Origin: Arcicella rosea
GTDB taxonomy: Bacteria; Bacteroidota; Bacteroidia; Cytophagales; Spirosomataceae
NCBI RefSeq assembly: GCF_014204325.1
Contig: NZ_JACHKT010000031.1
Span: 1 to 61,531 of the forward strand
DNA length: 61,531 bases
Direction of reading: 5' to 3'
Under the pieces are notes generated by a model. The model was not told the origin of the DNA, made no database searches, and saw nothing but the letters and a program-made list of their open reading frames with translations. Of this stretch, positions 34,675 to 43,130 are shown piece after piece. The translations under genes and the position numbers were made by a program. The number at the start of each line of letters is the position of its first letter. Position 1 is the stretch's first letter.

Positions 34675-35061
34675 TTAGCAATCGCAAGATTTTACTTTTG
34701 CTTTCCAGTTGATGTAATATGCCGAAGCAATTAATAAAGCTCCCAAGCTACCTGTGATAAATTCAAAACTTTCTCCTAACCAAAGTACTTCTGTAAGTTT
34801 AACAAGTAAACTTCCATTCAAGAGTAAAAGGGGAATAGTATTTAAGTGCTTTCTATAATCTATCCACAAGATAATTCCTGCTAACAAAATACTTCCGCCA
34901 ATAAACCATAATTCCCAAGAATGGTCAACCATTAAACTTCCACCCAAAAAAGGAATAAGCGTAATTAATACTGGAGTAGCTATGCAATGTATCGCACAAA
35001 GTATAGAAAGGTAAAAACCAACCTTTTCTATTTTTAAGGTATGACGATGTGAATGTTCCAT
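34675..35061 (-). CDS. MerC-domain inner-membrane protein
   Basis: 128 aa from ATG 35061 (MEHSHRH); in-frame ATGs at 35091 and 35073 would add 10 or 4 residues. The His-rich N-terminus is followed by four membrane helices; CAIHCIATPV in the first helix is the MerC metal-binding Cys motif, and the tail ends CDC. MerC proteins were first found as mercury transporters, but the Bacteroidota forms are usually unlinked to mer genes, as here, and probably handle another metal such as zinc or iron. A TGCAA-n5-TTGCA palindrome at 35092-35106 supports metal regulation by a Fur-family repressor (inference). Confidence 0.85.
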   Translation of the reverse strand: MEHSHRHTLKIEKVGFYLSILCAIHCIATPVLITLIPFLGGSLMVDHSWELWFIGGSILLAGIILWIDYRKHLNTIPLLLLNGSLLVKLTEVLWLGESFEFITGSLGALLIASAYYINWKAKVKSCDC

Positions 35062-35091
35062 TGTTGTAATCATGTTGCAAAAATAATACAA

Positions 35092-35106
35092 TGCAACGTC
35101 ATTGCA
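35092..35106. promoter_or_regulatory. Candidate Fur/Zur-type operator
   Basis: TGCAACGTCATTGCA: half-sites TGCAA and TTGCA around five bases, 31 nt before the merC-like ATG. A further GTTGCAA lies at 35074-35080. The shape fits Fur-family operators; identity of the regulator is not shown by the sequence. Confidence 0.5.
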
Positions 35107-35407
35107 AATAAAATACTCGTTTTTATTCCATAACGAGAAAAATTACATCAACGAGAATTTAAAATTTCTGTACCGTTGAACAGTAAAATCGTTTTATTGA
35201 TTTCTCAGTAAGCTTTCTGATATGCTGTTTAAATGTAATGTGCTGTTATTCAATTGTTTATTTTGTATTTTTTGCTTTTTATAAAATGCTTTTATAAAAG
35301 CGAAAATATGGATTAAAACACTAACTTAAATTTTAGTTTTCATTTTGATTCTACAATCTTAAAAACTAATTTTATAGTTATGTAACTAAATATTTAAAAG
35401 ACAAATT
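35107..35407. promoter_or_regulatory. AT-rich gap with a TAGTTA-TG-TAACTA palindrome
   Basis: Gene-free divergent region between the merC-like and TPR genes. The perfect 6+6 palindrome TAGTTATGTAACTA lies at 35375-35388, 20 nt before the TPR start, in a good place for a repressor or activator site. CTCGTTTTTATTCCATAACGAG (parts CTCGTT and AACGAG) makes a weak hairpin near 35118-35139. No gene or classical promoter is evident. Confidence 0.35.
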
Positions 35408-36550
35408 ATGACTAGATTTTACTACTCTCTATTATTGGCATTACTCTGTATAAATTTGGGGAAAGCACAAGCAGAGATTGAAGCTCAAACTTTGATTCGA
35501 CAATATCAATATGAAAAAGCTATTGGTATTTTGAAAGATTGCCCGACGATTACTTGTCGTTTAGATTTAGCTTTTTGTTTGGTGAAAGCTGGAAGAATAA
35601 AAGAGGCAATAGATAATTACCAATCTGTCTTAGAGAAAGAACCAGCCAATACTTTGGCGATGATGAATTTGGCAAGTCTTTATGAAAAAAGTAATAAATT
35701 ATTTCAAGCCAAGAAAACCTATCAAACTTTATTGAAAATTGATTCTACAAATGCTTTCGTTTATAAAAGCTACGCAATACTTTGTCTAAAATTTTCGGAA
35801 GATTCTCTGGCGAAGATTTATTTCAAAAAAGCGATTGCAATTAATCCCGCAGATGTAGAAAATATTGTAGAATTAGGAAGACTTTTAGTGAAATCCGACA
35901 GTATTCCTGAAGCTCATAAATTGATAAATAAAGGAATACTTTTAGACACAACTTATATTGCACTTTGGCATTTAAAGGCTAGGGCAAATTATCGTGAAAG
36001 TAATTTTAAGCCAGTGGTTGCCTCTATCAAAAAAGCTATGGCTTTGGGCGATTCTACGATTAGTTATCAGCAATTGTTGGGTTACTCTTACTTTTATTTA
36101 GATAGTATTCCGCAAGCAATTGCTTGTTTTGAGAAAGTATTGTCAGTAGAAATAGAATCAGAACCAGCCTTTTTTTACTTAGGTTTATGCTATACAAAAC
36201 TGAAAAAAGAAGAAGTGGCACTTCAATATTTTCAACAAGCGATTAATGCTGGTTTGTCGGATGATTTACCAAAATATTACGAAAGAATAGGTTTTATTGA
36301 TGAGAAAAATGCCAGATATAATAACGCTATTGATGCCTATCAAAAAGCATGGGAATATTCAGCAAAAGATGATTACTTATATTTGATTGCCAGAGTAAAT
36401 GATTGGAAATCAACAAATAAAACGAAAGTCTTGAAGTTGTACAAACAGTATCTTTTATCGAAAAATAAAAAAAATACAGAATACATTACTTTAGCGACGG
36501 CAAGAATTAAAGAATTAGAGGCTGTTAAAGATGCAAAGGTAAAACCTTAG
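35408..36550 (+). CDS. Exported TPR-repeat protein
   Basis: 380 aa. Signal peptide about 1-21 (ending GKAQA). About nine tetratricopeptide repeats follow from residue 25 to 345, for example AIDNYQSVLEKEPANTLAMM, AKIYFKKAIAINPADVENIV and AIACFEKVLSVEIESEPAFF. TPR solenoids bind protein partners; none can be named. Many secreted Bacteroidota TPR proteins work in the periplasm. It is a single gene, followed at once by a MITE-like element. A palindrome at 35375-35388 may regulate it. Confidence 0.82.
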   Translation: MTRFYYSLLLALLCINLGKAQAEIEAQTLIRQYQYEKAIGILKDCPTITCRLDLAFCLVKAGRIKEAIDNYQSVLEKEPANTLAMMNLASLYEKSNKLFQAKKTYQTLLKIDSTNAFVYKSYAILCLKFSEDSLAKIYFKKAIAINPADVENIVELGRLLVKSDSIPEAHKLINKGILLDTTYIALWHLKARANYRESNFKPVVASIKKAMALGDSTISYQQLLGYSYFYLDSIPQAIACFEKVLSVEIESEPAFFYLGLCYTKLKKEEVALQYFQQAINAGLSDDLPKYYERIGFIDEKNARYNNAIDAYQKAWEYSAKDDYLYLIARVNDWKSTNKTKVLKLYKQYLLSKNKKNTEYITLATARIKELEAVKDAKVKP

Positions 36551-36566
36551 AGAATCTACATTTTAA

Positions 36567-36808
36567 AAACATGAGTCATCCCGAATTTTCTCTTGAAAAA
36601 GTGAATTTTAAAAGATTTCAATGTTTTTTGGATTGGTTCTCGTCCTTACTTTTTGCCTTGATGCAAAAAGTAACAAAAAAATCAAGAATTCCTAAACTCG
36701 CTTCGCTCAAACAGTAGGAATTCGTTGTTCATCAATCACAAAAAAGCGGTCGAAATTAGTTTTTCGACCGCTTTTTTGTGATTTTAAAATTCGGGATGAC
36801 TCATGTTT
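36567..36808. mobile_element. MITE-like element, copy A (242 bp)
   Basis: Bounded by perfect 23-bp terminal inverted repeats (36567-36589 and 36786-36808; AAACATGAGTCATCCCGAAT followed by TTT). Inside lie a terminator-like hairpin AAAAAAGCGGTCGAAA/TTTCGACCGCTTTTTT (about 36746-36777) and an inverted pair GAATTCCTA/TAGGAATTC around CTCGCTTCGCTC. No ORF, so any movement would be in trans. A related copy lies in opposite orientation at 51963-52212 and part of one at 61355. Confidence 0.8.
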
Positions 36809-36812
36809 CCTG

Positions 36813-36831
36813 TACGACTTGGAAAGTCGTA
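36813..36831. repeat. Small hairpin TACGACTT-GGA-AAGTCGTA
   Basis: Perfect 8-bp stem with a 3-nt loop between the MITE-like element and the GH43-like stop. Same style as the hairpins at 43061-43075 and 55842-55890. Confidence 0.55.
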
Positions 36832-36839
36832 GTACCATT

Positions 36840-37778
36840 TTATTTTGCTATCAATTTATCATAAACTTCTTTTGATACTTCAAATACAGTTCCGTGGCGA
36901 AGTCCTTTTGGAAAAACTGCTTTATCAGAAATATCTTCCCAAGTTTTGAAATCTTTAGAACGGATAGCACCATACTTATGCTCTGTATATTTATCGAAAT
37001 AAACATAAGTATATTCCCCAATTTTCACGCTTGTTGGTCCTTCTGCCCAATATTTTCCAGTGATTGGTGCGGATACTTCAGTAGGATATGGGCCTTCTGC
37101 TTTTTTAGAACGAGTAATTCTAATATTCTTTTCAGCGGGTTTTGGGTTTTCATTTTTCACAAACATATAAAACCATTTTCCATCTTTCAAGATTGTAGCA
37201 TCAATGGCACTGAAAGTAGGATTGAAAAACATTTTAGTTTCACTAAAAGTCTTGAAATCACGAGTTTTTATATAATAAATTCGGTGATTTAAACCTTTTT
37301 CACGTTGTGTTTCTTCAATGGCTGAATGTCTTCCCGGAATAGTTGTTGCCCAAAAAATCAGATAATTTTTTGTCTTTTTATCATAGAATACTTCTGGAGC
37401 CCAAGCATTTTTAGCCGTTGGCTCATGTTCCATTACGGGAATAGCTTGCTGTTCCGACCAATTAATTAAGTCTTTTGAAGATGCGTAGCCGATAATTCTA
37501 TCATTCCAGCCACTTGTCCAAACCATTTTAAATTCGCCATCAGCTCCTTGAATGATACATGGGTCACGCATTAATTTATCTTTACCAACAGCGGGTTTCA
37601 AGAAAGATTTCCCATTTTTTACTACATTCCAAGTTAAGCCGTCTGTGCTTGAAGCGAAATGTAATCCATCTTGTCCGTTATCGACAAAATATGAGAACAA
37701 CAAAACTTTATCTTGAGCCTGTGTTTTTGAATAAACAATTGTAAAGAAGAGTACTAAATAAAAGATACTTTTTTTCAT
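36840..37778 (-). CDS. Secreted GH43-like glycosidase (five-bladed propeller)
   Basis: 312 aa. Signal peptide about 1-21 (ending KTQAQ). Propeller-type motifs MRDPCIIQGADGEFKMVWTS (split: MRDPCIIQG, GEFKMVWTS), AWAPEVFYDKKTKNYLIFW, IDATILKDGKWFYMFV, and YWAEGPTSVKIGEYTYVYFD fit clan GH-F families (GH43/GH32 or the related GH117/130 groups). Candidate acid residues are Asp in RDPCI, Asp in SAIDATI and Glu in AEGPT. These enzymes release arabinose, xylose or galactose from plant or algal glycans; the substrate cannot be told. It is 21 nt downstream of a sugar-phosphate HAD gene, so the two may act in one sugar pathway. Confidence 0.82.
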   Translation of the reverse strand: MKKSIFYLVLFFTIVYSKTQAQDKVLLFSYFVDNGQDGLHFASSTDGLTWNVVKNGKSFLKPAVGKDKLMRDPCIIQGADGEFKMVWTSGWNDRIIGYASSKDLINWSEQQAIPVMEHEPTAKNAWAPEVFYDKKTKNYLIFWATTIPGRHSAIEETQREKGLNHRIYYIKTRDFKTFSETKMFFNPTFSAIDATILKDGKWFYMFVKNENPKPAEKNIRITRSKKAEGPYPTEVSAPITGKYWAEGPTSVKIGEYTYVYFDKYTEHKYGAIRSKDFKTWEDISDKAVFPKGLRHGTVFEVSKEVYDKLIAK

Positions 37779-37799
37779 ATTTGGTAATAATGCTAAAGG

Positions 37800-38453
37800 T
37801 TAAAAAAGGCTTTTTACGTATTCAATTGTAAGATTTTGATAATCGTTTAAGAACAATTTAATATTAGAAAATGCTTCAAATTCAGTTTTGTCATGCGTGG
37901 TTGTTAAGATAATTGTTTGACAACCCGCATTTACAGATGTTTTAGCTCCTGTTGGAGAATCTTCAAAAACAAGGCTCTTATCCAATGAAACGCCTAACTC
38001 TTTGGCTACTTTTTCAAATACTTCTGGGTCGGGCTTGCCTTTATCTACTAAACCTGAATGCACGACAGACGAGAAATAATGACGAATGCCTAGATTATCC
38101 AATACGAAATCTACATTTTCGGCAGGTGCTGCACTACCAATTCCTAATGGAATATTAGCCGCTTTTGCTTTGTCTAAAAATGCTTTGAGTCCATCAATTA
38201 AACGAAGTTCATTTTTAAATACTGCTCGATATTGTTCTTCTTTTTCAAAAGAAACTTGGTAGCGTTCTTCTGGAGTAAAACGATTGGGGAATAATCTTTC
38301 GATAATTTCCTCATTTTTTCCATGACAACGTTCTTTTACTTCTTCAAGGGTTAAGTCAAGTCCTAATTCTTTTAACTTTAGTTGCCAAGCACGGTGATGA
38401 ACCATCATATTATCCACCATTGTGCCATCCATATCGAAAATAAATGCTTGCAT
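37800..38453 (-). CDS. HAD-family phosphatase / beta-phosphoglucomutase-like
   Basis: 217 aa from ATG 38453 (MQAFIFDMDGTMVD); the frame stays open to 38606 but those residues are not family-like. HAD subfamily IA: motif I DMDGTMVDN (Asp8, Asp10), helical cap (about 16-85), motif II GIGSAA, Lys in GKPDPEVF, motif IV VFEDSPTGAKTSVNAG. Closest to beta-phosphoglucomutase/sugar-phosphatase YfbT-type proteins. It precedes the GH43-like gene by 21 nt and follows a terminator after a small lipoprotein gene. Confidence 0.85.
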   Translation of the reverse strand: MQAFIFDMDGTMVDNMMVHHRAWQLKLKELGLDLTLEEVKERCHGKNEEIIERLFPNRFTPEERYQVSFEKEEQYRAVFKNELRLIDGLKAFLDKAKAANIPLGIGSAAPAENVDFVLDNLGIRHYFSSVVHSGLVDKGKPDPEVFEKVAKELGVSLDKSLVFEDSPTGAKTSVNAGCQTIILTTTHDKTEFEAFSNIKLFLNDYQNLTIEYVKSLF

Positions 38454-38575
38454 AATTGTCTTTTTACTGTAAATGATTAATATTTTTTGAACGAAAATGA
38501 ATGAAAATATAAATCGTGTAAACTTAACACGATTTATTGAGTTCAACAAAAATCTTATTTGGATTTCATAAAATG

Positions 38576-38617
38576 AAAAAGCAACAACGAAGGAAAATAT
38601 CCTCATGTTGTTGCTTT
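38576..38617 (-). terminator. Terminator of the small lipoprotein gene
   Basis: On the minus strand AAAGCAACAAC (38617-38607) pairs with GTTGTTGCTTT (38588-38578), with an inner TCCT/AGGA pairing, then a T-run opposite the A-tract at 38576-38580. It lies 20 nt after the stop at 38638. Confidence 0.75.
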
Positions 38618-38637
38618 AAATGTGTTAGCGGGAAGTA

Positions 38638-38766
38638 TTAATTTCTACCTTTATAGCTTGGTTTATCAATACTTGTGCTTCCGTAAGCTGGGCAATTATT
38701 TTTTCTTGCACAAGATGCTAAAGACAAAACTGCCAAAAAACCAATGATGATGCTAGCTTTTTTCAT
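38638..38766 (-). CDS. 42-aa predicted lipoprotein
   Basis: ATG at 38766 to TAA at 38638. The protein starts MKKASIIIGFLAVLSLASC, a complete signal peptide with lipobox LASC (Cys19), and continues with a 24-residue mature part, ARKNNCPAYGSTS then IDKPSYKGRN, that has one more Cys and is rich in polar residues. It is followed by a proper terminator, so it looks like a separate short gene. Very small lipoproteins with a CPAY segment occur in Cytophagales; no function is known to me. The gap of 307 nt upstream holds its promoter and repeats. Confidence 0.78.
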   Translation of the reverse strand: MKKASIIIGFLAVLSLASCARKNNCPAYGSTSIDKPSYKGRN

Positions 38767-39073
38767 GATTAAAATTTGTATGTAAGTAGTAGTAAAGCGT
38801 TACTCTTACGTTAAATTACGAAAAATAATAATAAATATTGTTTCGCAAATGATTAATTTTCAAAGATTTACGAGTAAAGCTATCGGATTTTGGTCATCAG
38901 ATTTCGGATTTGAACAAAAAGCTAATCGGTGAAATGTATAGAGATTATCCTCTTTCATTCATAACGAGGGAATTAGCTCCCTTGTTAAAGATTTAGTATT
39001 TGTCTTTATGAATTCGAAATTAGTATTATCAAAACACTCCGTATTCCTCACTCAAAACTCCTCATTCAGAAAA
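38767..39073. repeat. Gap with CGGATTT repeats and a weak hairpin
   Basis: ATCGGATTTTGG and CAGATTTCGGATTT words (38881-38912) belong to the dispersed CGG repeat family. AACGAGGGA/TCCCTTGTT (38961-38984) forms a 9-bp hairpin with one G-U. No gene seen. Confidence 0.45.
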
Positions 39074-40555
39074 TCATTGTTCTACCATCGAAAGGTTTTC
39101 TGCCAAAGTCAATTCATCTTGGCTTAGGATAAATACTTTTTCTTCTTTGTCCTCTTTTTCACCATAGCCCAAAATCGTCATCATTCCTTCTTTACCTTGT
39201 TCATCGGCAAAAAGGCGAGTCGTAATCGTTCCGTTTTCTAATCTGTCCACAATTACGTGTTTTGGAGCAGGAATCAAACAATGTTGAATACCGCCATAAC
39301 CGCCTAAAGATTCTTGATAAGCACCTGTATGGAAGAAACCTACAAACTGGCGTTCTTGTCCTTCTTCAAAAATTGGCAAGTACAAATCTGAACTGTGGGC
39401 TTCGGTATTATAGAAATCCATCGAGTCGCAAGTAAGTCCGCCTAAATTTACTTTTTGGTAAGGACTACCCCAGTTATTTACTGGCAACATGATGTATTTT
39501 TGGTTCATTCCCCACGAATCTGGCAATTGAGTAATGAAAGAACCATTAATCATATACCACAATTCTTTATCATTTTGCAACTTTTGGTCAATGATTTCGT
39601 ATAAAACTGCACCACTTTCGCCAACCGTATAAGAGCCAAATTCTGTAAATAAATTCGGAACAGGAACGTTACTTTTGTTGCAAATCCATGAGATTGATTC
39701 AACGATTTCGTCAATCATTGCTTGATAATCATAATTGAATTGCAATGAAGTTTGGATTGGCAAACCGCCTCCTAAGTCGATAGAATCTAATTCTGGACAA
39801 ACCTTTTTCAGTTCGCAATACTTATAAATAAAACGGCTCAATTCTGACCAATAATAGGCACTATCTTTAATGCCTGTATTGATGAAAAAGTGTAACATTT
39901 TTAATTTATAACGTTCGCTGTTTTGGATTTTGTTTTTGTACAATTCCATTACATCTGAATAACGCAAACCCAAACGAGAAGTATAAAAAGCAAAGTCAGG
40001 CTCTTCGTCCGTAGCAATTCTGATACCCAGATTTACGGTTTCAGTCGTTACAAATTTATCATAAAAATCAATCTCTTTAAGGTTATCTAAAATTGGAATA
40101 CAATTAAATCCTTCGTTGATTAACTCGCTGATATACTGTGTGTAAAGGGGTAATTTATATCCGTTACAAAGAATATAGTTCGATTTAGAAATCTTATTTT
40201 CTCTGTACAAATCACGAATAAGAGAAATGTCAAAAGCAGAAGAAGTTTCGAGGTGAACATTGTGACTTAGAACCTCCTCAACAATAAACTTAAAATGCGA
40301 TGATTTTGTACAATAACAATAAGTATAATTTCCCTTATAGTTGTACTTTTTGATGGCGTTCTTAAACATCCTTTTGGCATTCTCGATATGCTCGCCAACT
40401 TTGGGTAAGTACGTAATTTTCAAGGGTGTACCATATTGCTGGATAATGTCCATCAATGGAACATTATTGAACAAAAGTTCATTGTCTTGGTCAATGTTGA
40501 ATTCCAAGGTTGGGAATTCAATGGTTTGGTCAATTAGGTCAATGTAATTTTTCAT
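39074..40555 (-). CDS. Arginine decarboxylase-type PLP enzyme (fold type III)
   Basis: 493 aa. Resembles the Bacteroidota group called arginine decarboxylase, which makes agmatine for polyamine synthesis. The PLP lysine is in NYTYCYCTKSSHF (about residue 85-88); other fold-III pieces are HLETSSAFDISLI, LDSIDLGGGLPIQTS (phosphate-binding Gly loop) and the C-terminal TCDSMDFYN, which fits the conserved CD-x-D segment, with GGYGGIQH near 420. Diaminopimelate decarboxylase is a less likely alternative because of length and the missing C-terminal signature. Monocistronic and divergent from mpl (252 nt). Substrate by family only. Confidence 0.78.
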   Translation of the reverse strand: MKNYIDLIDQTIEFPTLEFNIDQDNELLFNNVPLMDIIQQYGTPLKITYLPKVGEHIENAKRMFKNAIKKYNYKGNYTYCYCTKSSHFKFIVEEVLSHNVHLETSSAFDISLIRDLYRENKISKSNYILCNGYKLPLYTQYISELINEGFNCIPILDNLKEIDFYDKFVTTETVNLGIRIATDEEPDFAFYTSRLGLRYSDVMELYKNKIQNSERYKLKMLHFFINTGIKDSAYYWSELSRFIYKYCELKKVCPELDSIDLGGGLPIQTSLQFNYDYQAMIDEIVESISWICNKSNVPVPNLFTEFGSYTVGESGAVLYEIIDQKLQNDKELWYMINGSFITQLPDSWGMNQKYIMLPVNNWGSPYQKVNLGGLTCDSMDFYNTEAHSSDLYLPIFEEGQERQFVGFFHTGAYQESLGGYGGIQHCLIPAPKHVIVDRLENGTITTRLFADEQGKEGMMTILGYGEKEDKEEKVFILSQDELTLAENLSMVEQ

Positions 40556-40807
40556 CCTACTGCGAAAAGCATAAATGCGGGGTTTTGATTAAAATACTTA
40601 TATCTTCGTGAAACTTAATCTCAGAAGTTTTATTTAGTAAAGATAAGTTTTCGTTGTTGATTATAAACGAAAAGCTATAATAAAAAGCGTGCAAAAGTGC
40701 AATAAAAGTATGACCTTTGCAAGCATAAAAATTGGATATATTCAATATTTAACGTTCCGTTTTTAGTTTTAGTTTCTACGGAGAGGTCTTTCCGTAAAAT
40801 TGGTTTC

Positions 40808-42169
40808 ATGGAAAAAATACATTTTATTGCTATTGGGGGTGCAGCAATGCACAATTTGGCCATTGATTTACATAACAAAGGCTACCAAATTACGGGTTCG
40901 GATGATGAAATCTATGAGCCTTCACGCACTTTGTTAGCAGAAAAAGGCTTACTTCCTGCTGAAATTGGCTGGTTTTCCGAAAAAATTAACAATGATTTAA
41001 CTTGCGTAATTTTAGGAATGCACGCTCGTGTGGATAATCCAGAATTGGCTAAAGCTCAGGAATTGGGCATTAAAATTTATTCATATCCCGAATTTATTTA
41101 TAGCCGAAGTTTACACAAACAACGTGTGGTGATTGCTGGAAGTCATGGAAAAACGACCATTACTTCTATGATTCTGCACGTATTGAAGTATCACAAACGT
41201 AAATTTGACTATATGGTTGGAGCAAGAATTGAGGGCTTCGACACGATGGCAAGTTTGTCGGATGCTCCTGTCATTGTGATTGAAGGTGATGAATACTTAT
41301 CCTCGCCAATCGACCGCCAACCCAAATTCTTGCATTATCATCCTCACGTAATGTTGATGTCGGGAATCGCTTGGGATCATATCAATGTCTATCCAGATTT
41401 CAACGACTACGTGCATCAATTTGAATTATTGGCTGATAGATTACCAAAAGCAGGGAGTTTTGTATATGATGAAACAGATGCTTTGGTAGATAAAATTGGC
41501 GAAAAAGAGTATGAAAGTGTAAAGAAATTTCCATACAAAGCTCATCCTTATAAAGTAAAAGATGGAAAAACATTTTTGATTTTACCAGATAAAAAAGAAT
41601 TAGAAATTGAAGTATTCGGAGAACATAATCTGAAAAATTTGAATGGGGCAAAATTGGTGCTTTCTCAAATCGGTATCGAAGAGGATGAGTTTTACCAAGC
41701 TATTCCATCTTTCAAAGGTGCAGCCAAACGTTTGGAATTAGTCGCCGAAAACGATGAAACAATCATCTATAAAGATTTTGCTCATGCTCCGTCAAAGGTA
41801 GAAGCAACCACCAAAGCCGTAAAAGCACAATTTCCCAATCGTAAATTAGTGGCTTGTTTGGAACTCCATACGTTCAGTAGTTTGAATAAGGATTTCTTAG
41901 GAGAATATTCCAACAAATTAAATGCCGCTGATGTTGCTATTGTATATTTCAGTCCGAAAACATTGGAACATAAAAAATTGCCAGCTATTACGCCAGAAGA
42001 TATTAAGAGCCATTTCAATAATCCGAATTTATTAGTTTTTACCGATAGCGATTCACTCAAAGCATTTTTATTGGCAGAGCGATGGCGTGGCTGTAATTTA
42101 TTAATGATGTCGTCAGGTACTTTTGATGGACTTGATTTTAAAGAATTATCACAAGGAATTTTACAATAA
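40808..42169 (+). CDS. mpl: UDP-MurNAc:L-alanyl-gamma-D-glutamyl-meso-DAP ligase Mpl
   Basis: 453 aa, Mur-ligase family. Mpl joins recycled murein tripeptide to UDP-MurNAc, a salvage route for peptidoglycan. N-terminal Rossmann-like part MEKIHFIAIGGAAMHNLA; ATP site IAGSHGKTTITSM (about 112-124); VIVIEGDEYLSS (about 157-168); C-terminal domain with KDFAHAPSKVEAT. MurC is excluded because the family-specific HAR in LGMHARVDNPEL and the DEYLSSPIDRQPKF segment match Mpl. It is divergent from the decarboxylase. The GC-rich dumbbell repeat separates it from trpA. Confidence 0.92.
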   Translation: MEKIHFIAIGGAAMHNLAIDLHNKGYQITGSDDEIYEPSRTLLAEKGLLPAEIGWFSEKINNDLTCVILGMHARVDNPELAKAQELGIKIYSYPEFIYSRSLHKQRVVIAGSHGKTTITSMILHVLKYHKRKFDYMVGARIEGFDTMASLSDAPVIVIEGDEYLSSPIDRQPKFLHYHPHVMLMSGIAWDHINVYPDFNDYVHQFELLADRLPKAGSFVYDETDALVDKIGEKEYESVKKFPYKAHPYKVKDGKTFLILPDKKELEIEVFGEHNLKNLNGAKLVLSQIGIEEDEFYQAIPSFKGAAKRLELVAENDETIIYKDFAHAPSKVEATTKAVKAQFPNRKLVACLELHTFSSLNKDFLGEYSNKLNAADVAIVYFSPKTLEHKKLPAITPEDIKSHFNNPNLLVFTDSDSLKAFLLAERWRGCNLLMMSSGTFDGLDFKELSQGILQ

Positions 42170-42176
42170 AAATAAA

Positions 42177-42268
42177 ACCTCACCCCCCAGCCCCCTCTCC
42201 TTTTGAGAGGGGGAGCTTATCGTCCGAATTCTCCCCCTCTCAGCAGGAGAGGGGGGCGGGGGTGAGGT
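42177..42268. repeat. GC-rich dumbbell repeat
   Basis: An outer 11-bp stem ACCTCACCCCC (42177-42187) / GGGGGTGAGGT (42258-42268) encloses two 9-bp hairpins, CCCCCTCTC/GAGAGGGGG at 42191-42213 and again at 42233-42255. Base composition is strikingly GC-rich against a low-GC background. Similar CCTCACCCCCCAGCC blocks are common in Bacteroidota genomes. It ends 10 nt before the trpA start, so it may affect trpA translation. Confidence 0.85.
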
Positions 42269-42278
42269 CTTTCGTTAT

Positions 42279-43058
42279 ATGAACCGTATTACAGCACTTT
42301 TTTTAGAAAAAAAGACTCAGAATCTTAATATTTACTTTACTGCTGGTTTTCCAAAAATCAATGATACAAAATTGGTTTTGAAATCTTTACAAGAAGGCGG
42401 AGCAGATTTAGTCGAAATTGGAATGCCTTATTCAGACCCTGTGGCGGATGGCGAAACGATTCAGCAAGCTAACCAAGTGGCTTTGGACAACGGCATGACG
42501 GTAAAGCTTTTGTTTGAACAATTGGCGGGTATTCGTGAAGAAGGTATTACTGTACCCATTTTATTGATGGGTTATGTAAATCCAGTTTTACAATTTGGCG
42601 TTGAGGCTTTTTGTCAGAAATGTCAAGAAGTAGGCGTTGATGGTTTGATTTTGCCAGATATGCCAGCAAGCGTTTATGAAGAAGAATACAAAGCCATTTT
42701 TGATAAGTATGGTATTCTGAATATTTTCTTGATTACGCCACAAACCAGCGAAAGCAGAATCAGACATATTGACGAAATATCGCATGGTTTTATTTACATG
42801 GTTTCGTCGGCAAGTACTACTGGGGCAAAATCTGGTATTTCAGATGTACAAGAAGAGTATTTTGAAAGAGTAAATGCTATGAATTTGACAAACCCAAGAC
42901 TCATCGGTTTTGGTATTTCAGATAATGAAACCTTCAAAAAAGCTTCATCCCATTCAGCAGGAGCAATTATCGGTAGTGCCTTTATCAAAATGCTAAGTAC
43001 TTCCACAGATTTAGACGGCGATACTAAAGCCTTTGTAAAAATGGTAAAAGGACAGTAA
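42279..43058 (+). CDS. trpA: Tryptophan synthase alpha subunit
   Basis: 259 aa. TrpA cleaves indole-3-glycerol phosphate to indole and glyceraldehyde 3-phosphate; indole passes to TrpB. Catalytic Glu in LVEIGMPYSDPVADG and the following Asp (about residues 48 and 59) are present, as are LLMGYVNPVLQFG, DGLILPDMPA, the FLITPQTSESRI loop, YMVSSASTTGAKSG and GFGISDNETF, and GAIIGSAF near the end. Length normal. trpB and other trp genes are not in the window, so this copy stands alone or the operon is split. Confidence 0.95.
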   Translation: MNRITALFLEKKTQNLNIYFTAGFPKINDTKLVLKSLQEGGADLVEIGMPYSDPVADGETIQQANQVALDNGMTVKLLFEQLAGIREEGITVPILLMGYVNPVLQFGVEAFCQKCQEVGVDGLILPDMPASVYEEEYKAIFDKYGILNIFLITPQTSESRIRHIDEISHGFIYMVSSASTTGAKSGISDVQEEYFERVNAMNLTNPRLIGFGISDNETFKKASSHSAGAIIGSAFIKMLSTSTDLDGDTKAFVKMVKGQ

Positions 43059-43060
43059 TT

Positions 43061-43075
43061 CGGGTTTCCAACCCG
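43061..43075. repeat. Small hairpin CGGGTT-TCC-AACCCG
   Basis: Perfect 6-bp stem with a 3-nt loop directly after the trpA stop; similar in design to 36813-36831 and 55842-55890. Confidence 0.5.
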
Positions 43076-43080
43076 AAAAC

Positions 43081-43123
43081 AAAAAAGCGTTGAAAACCAT
43101 TTGAAGTTTTTAACGCTTTTTTT
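43081..43123 (+). terminator. Intrinsic terminator of trpA
   Basis: Seventeen-pair stem (43081-43097 with 43106-43122, one G-T) around an 8-nt loop, ending in a T-tract through 43123. Confidence 0.88.
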
Positions 43124-43130
43124 GTTAAGT

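Noticed and set aside
34675-35061. Mercury resistance operon
   Set aside because: Only a MerC-like protein is present, with no merA, merR, merT or merP.
38454-38606. 51-residue extension of the HAD/beta-phosphoglucomutase-like gene
   Set aside because: The extension is AT-rich and Phe/Ile-rich with no family match; motif I lies directly after the ATG at 38453.
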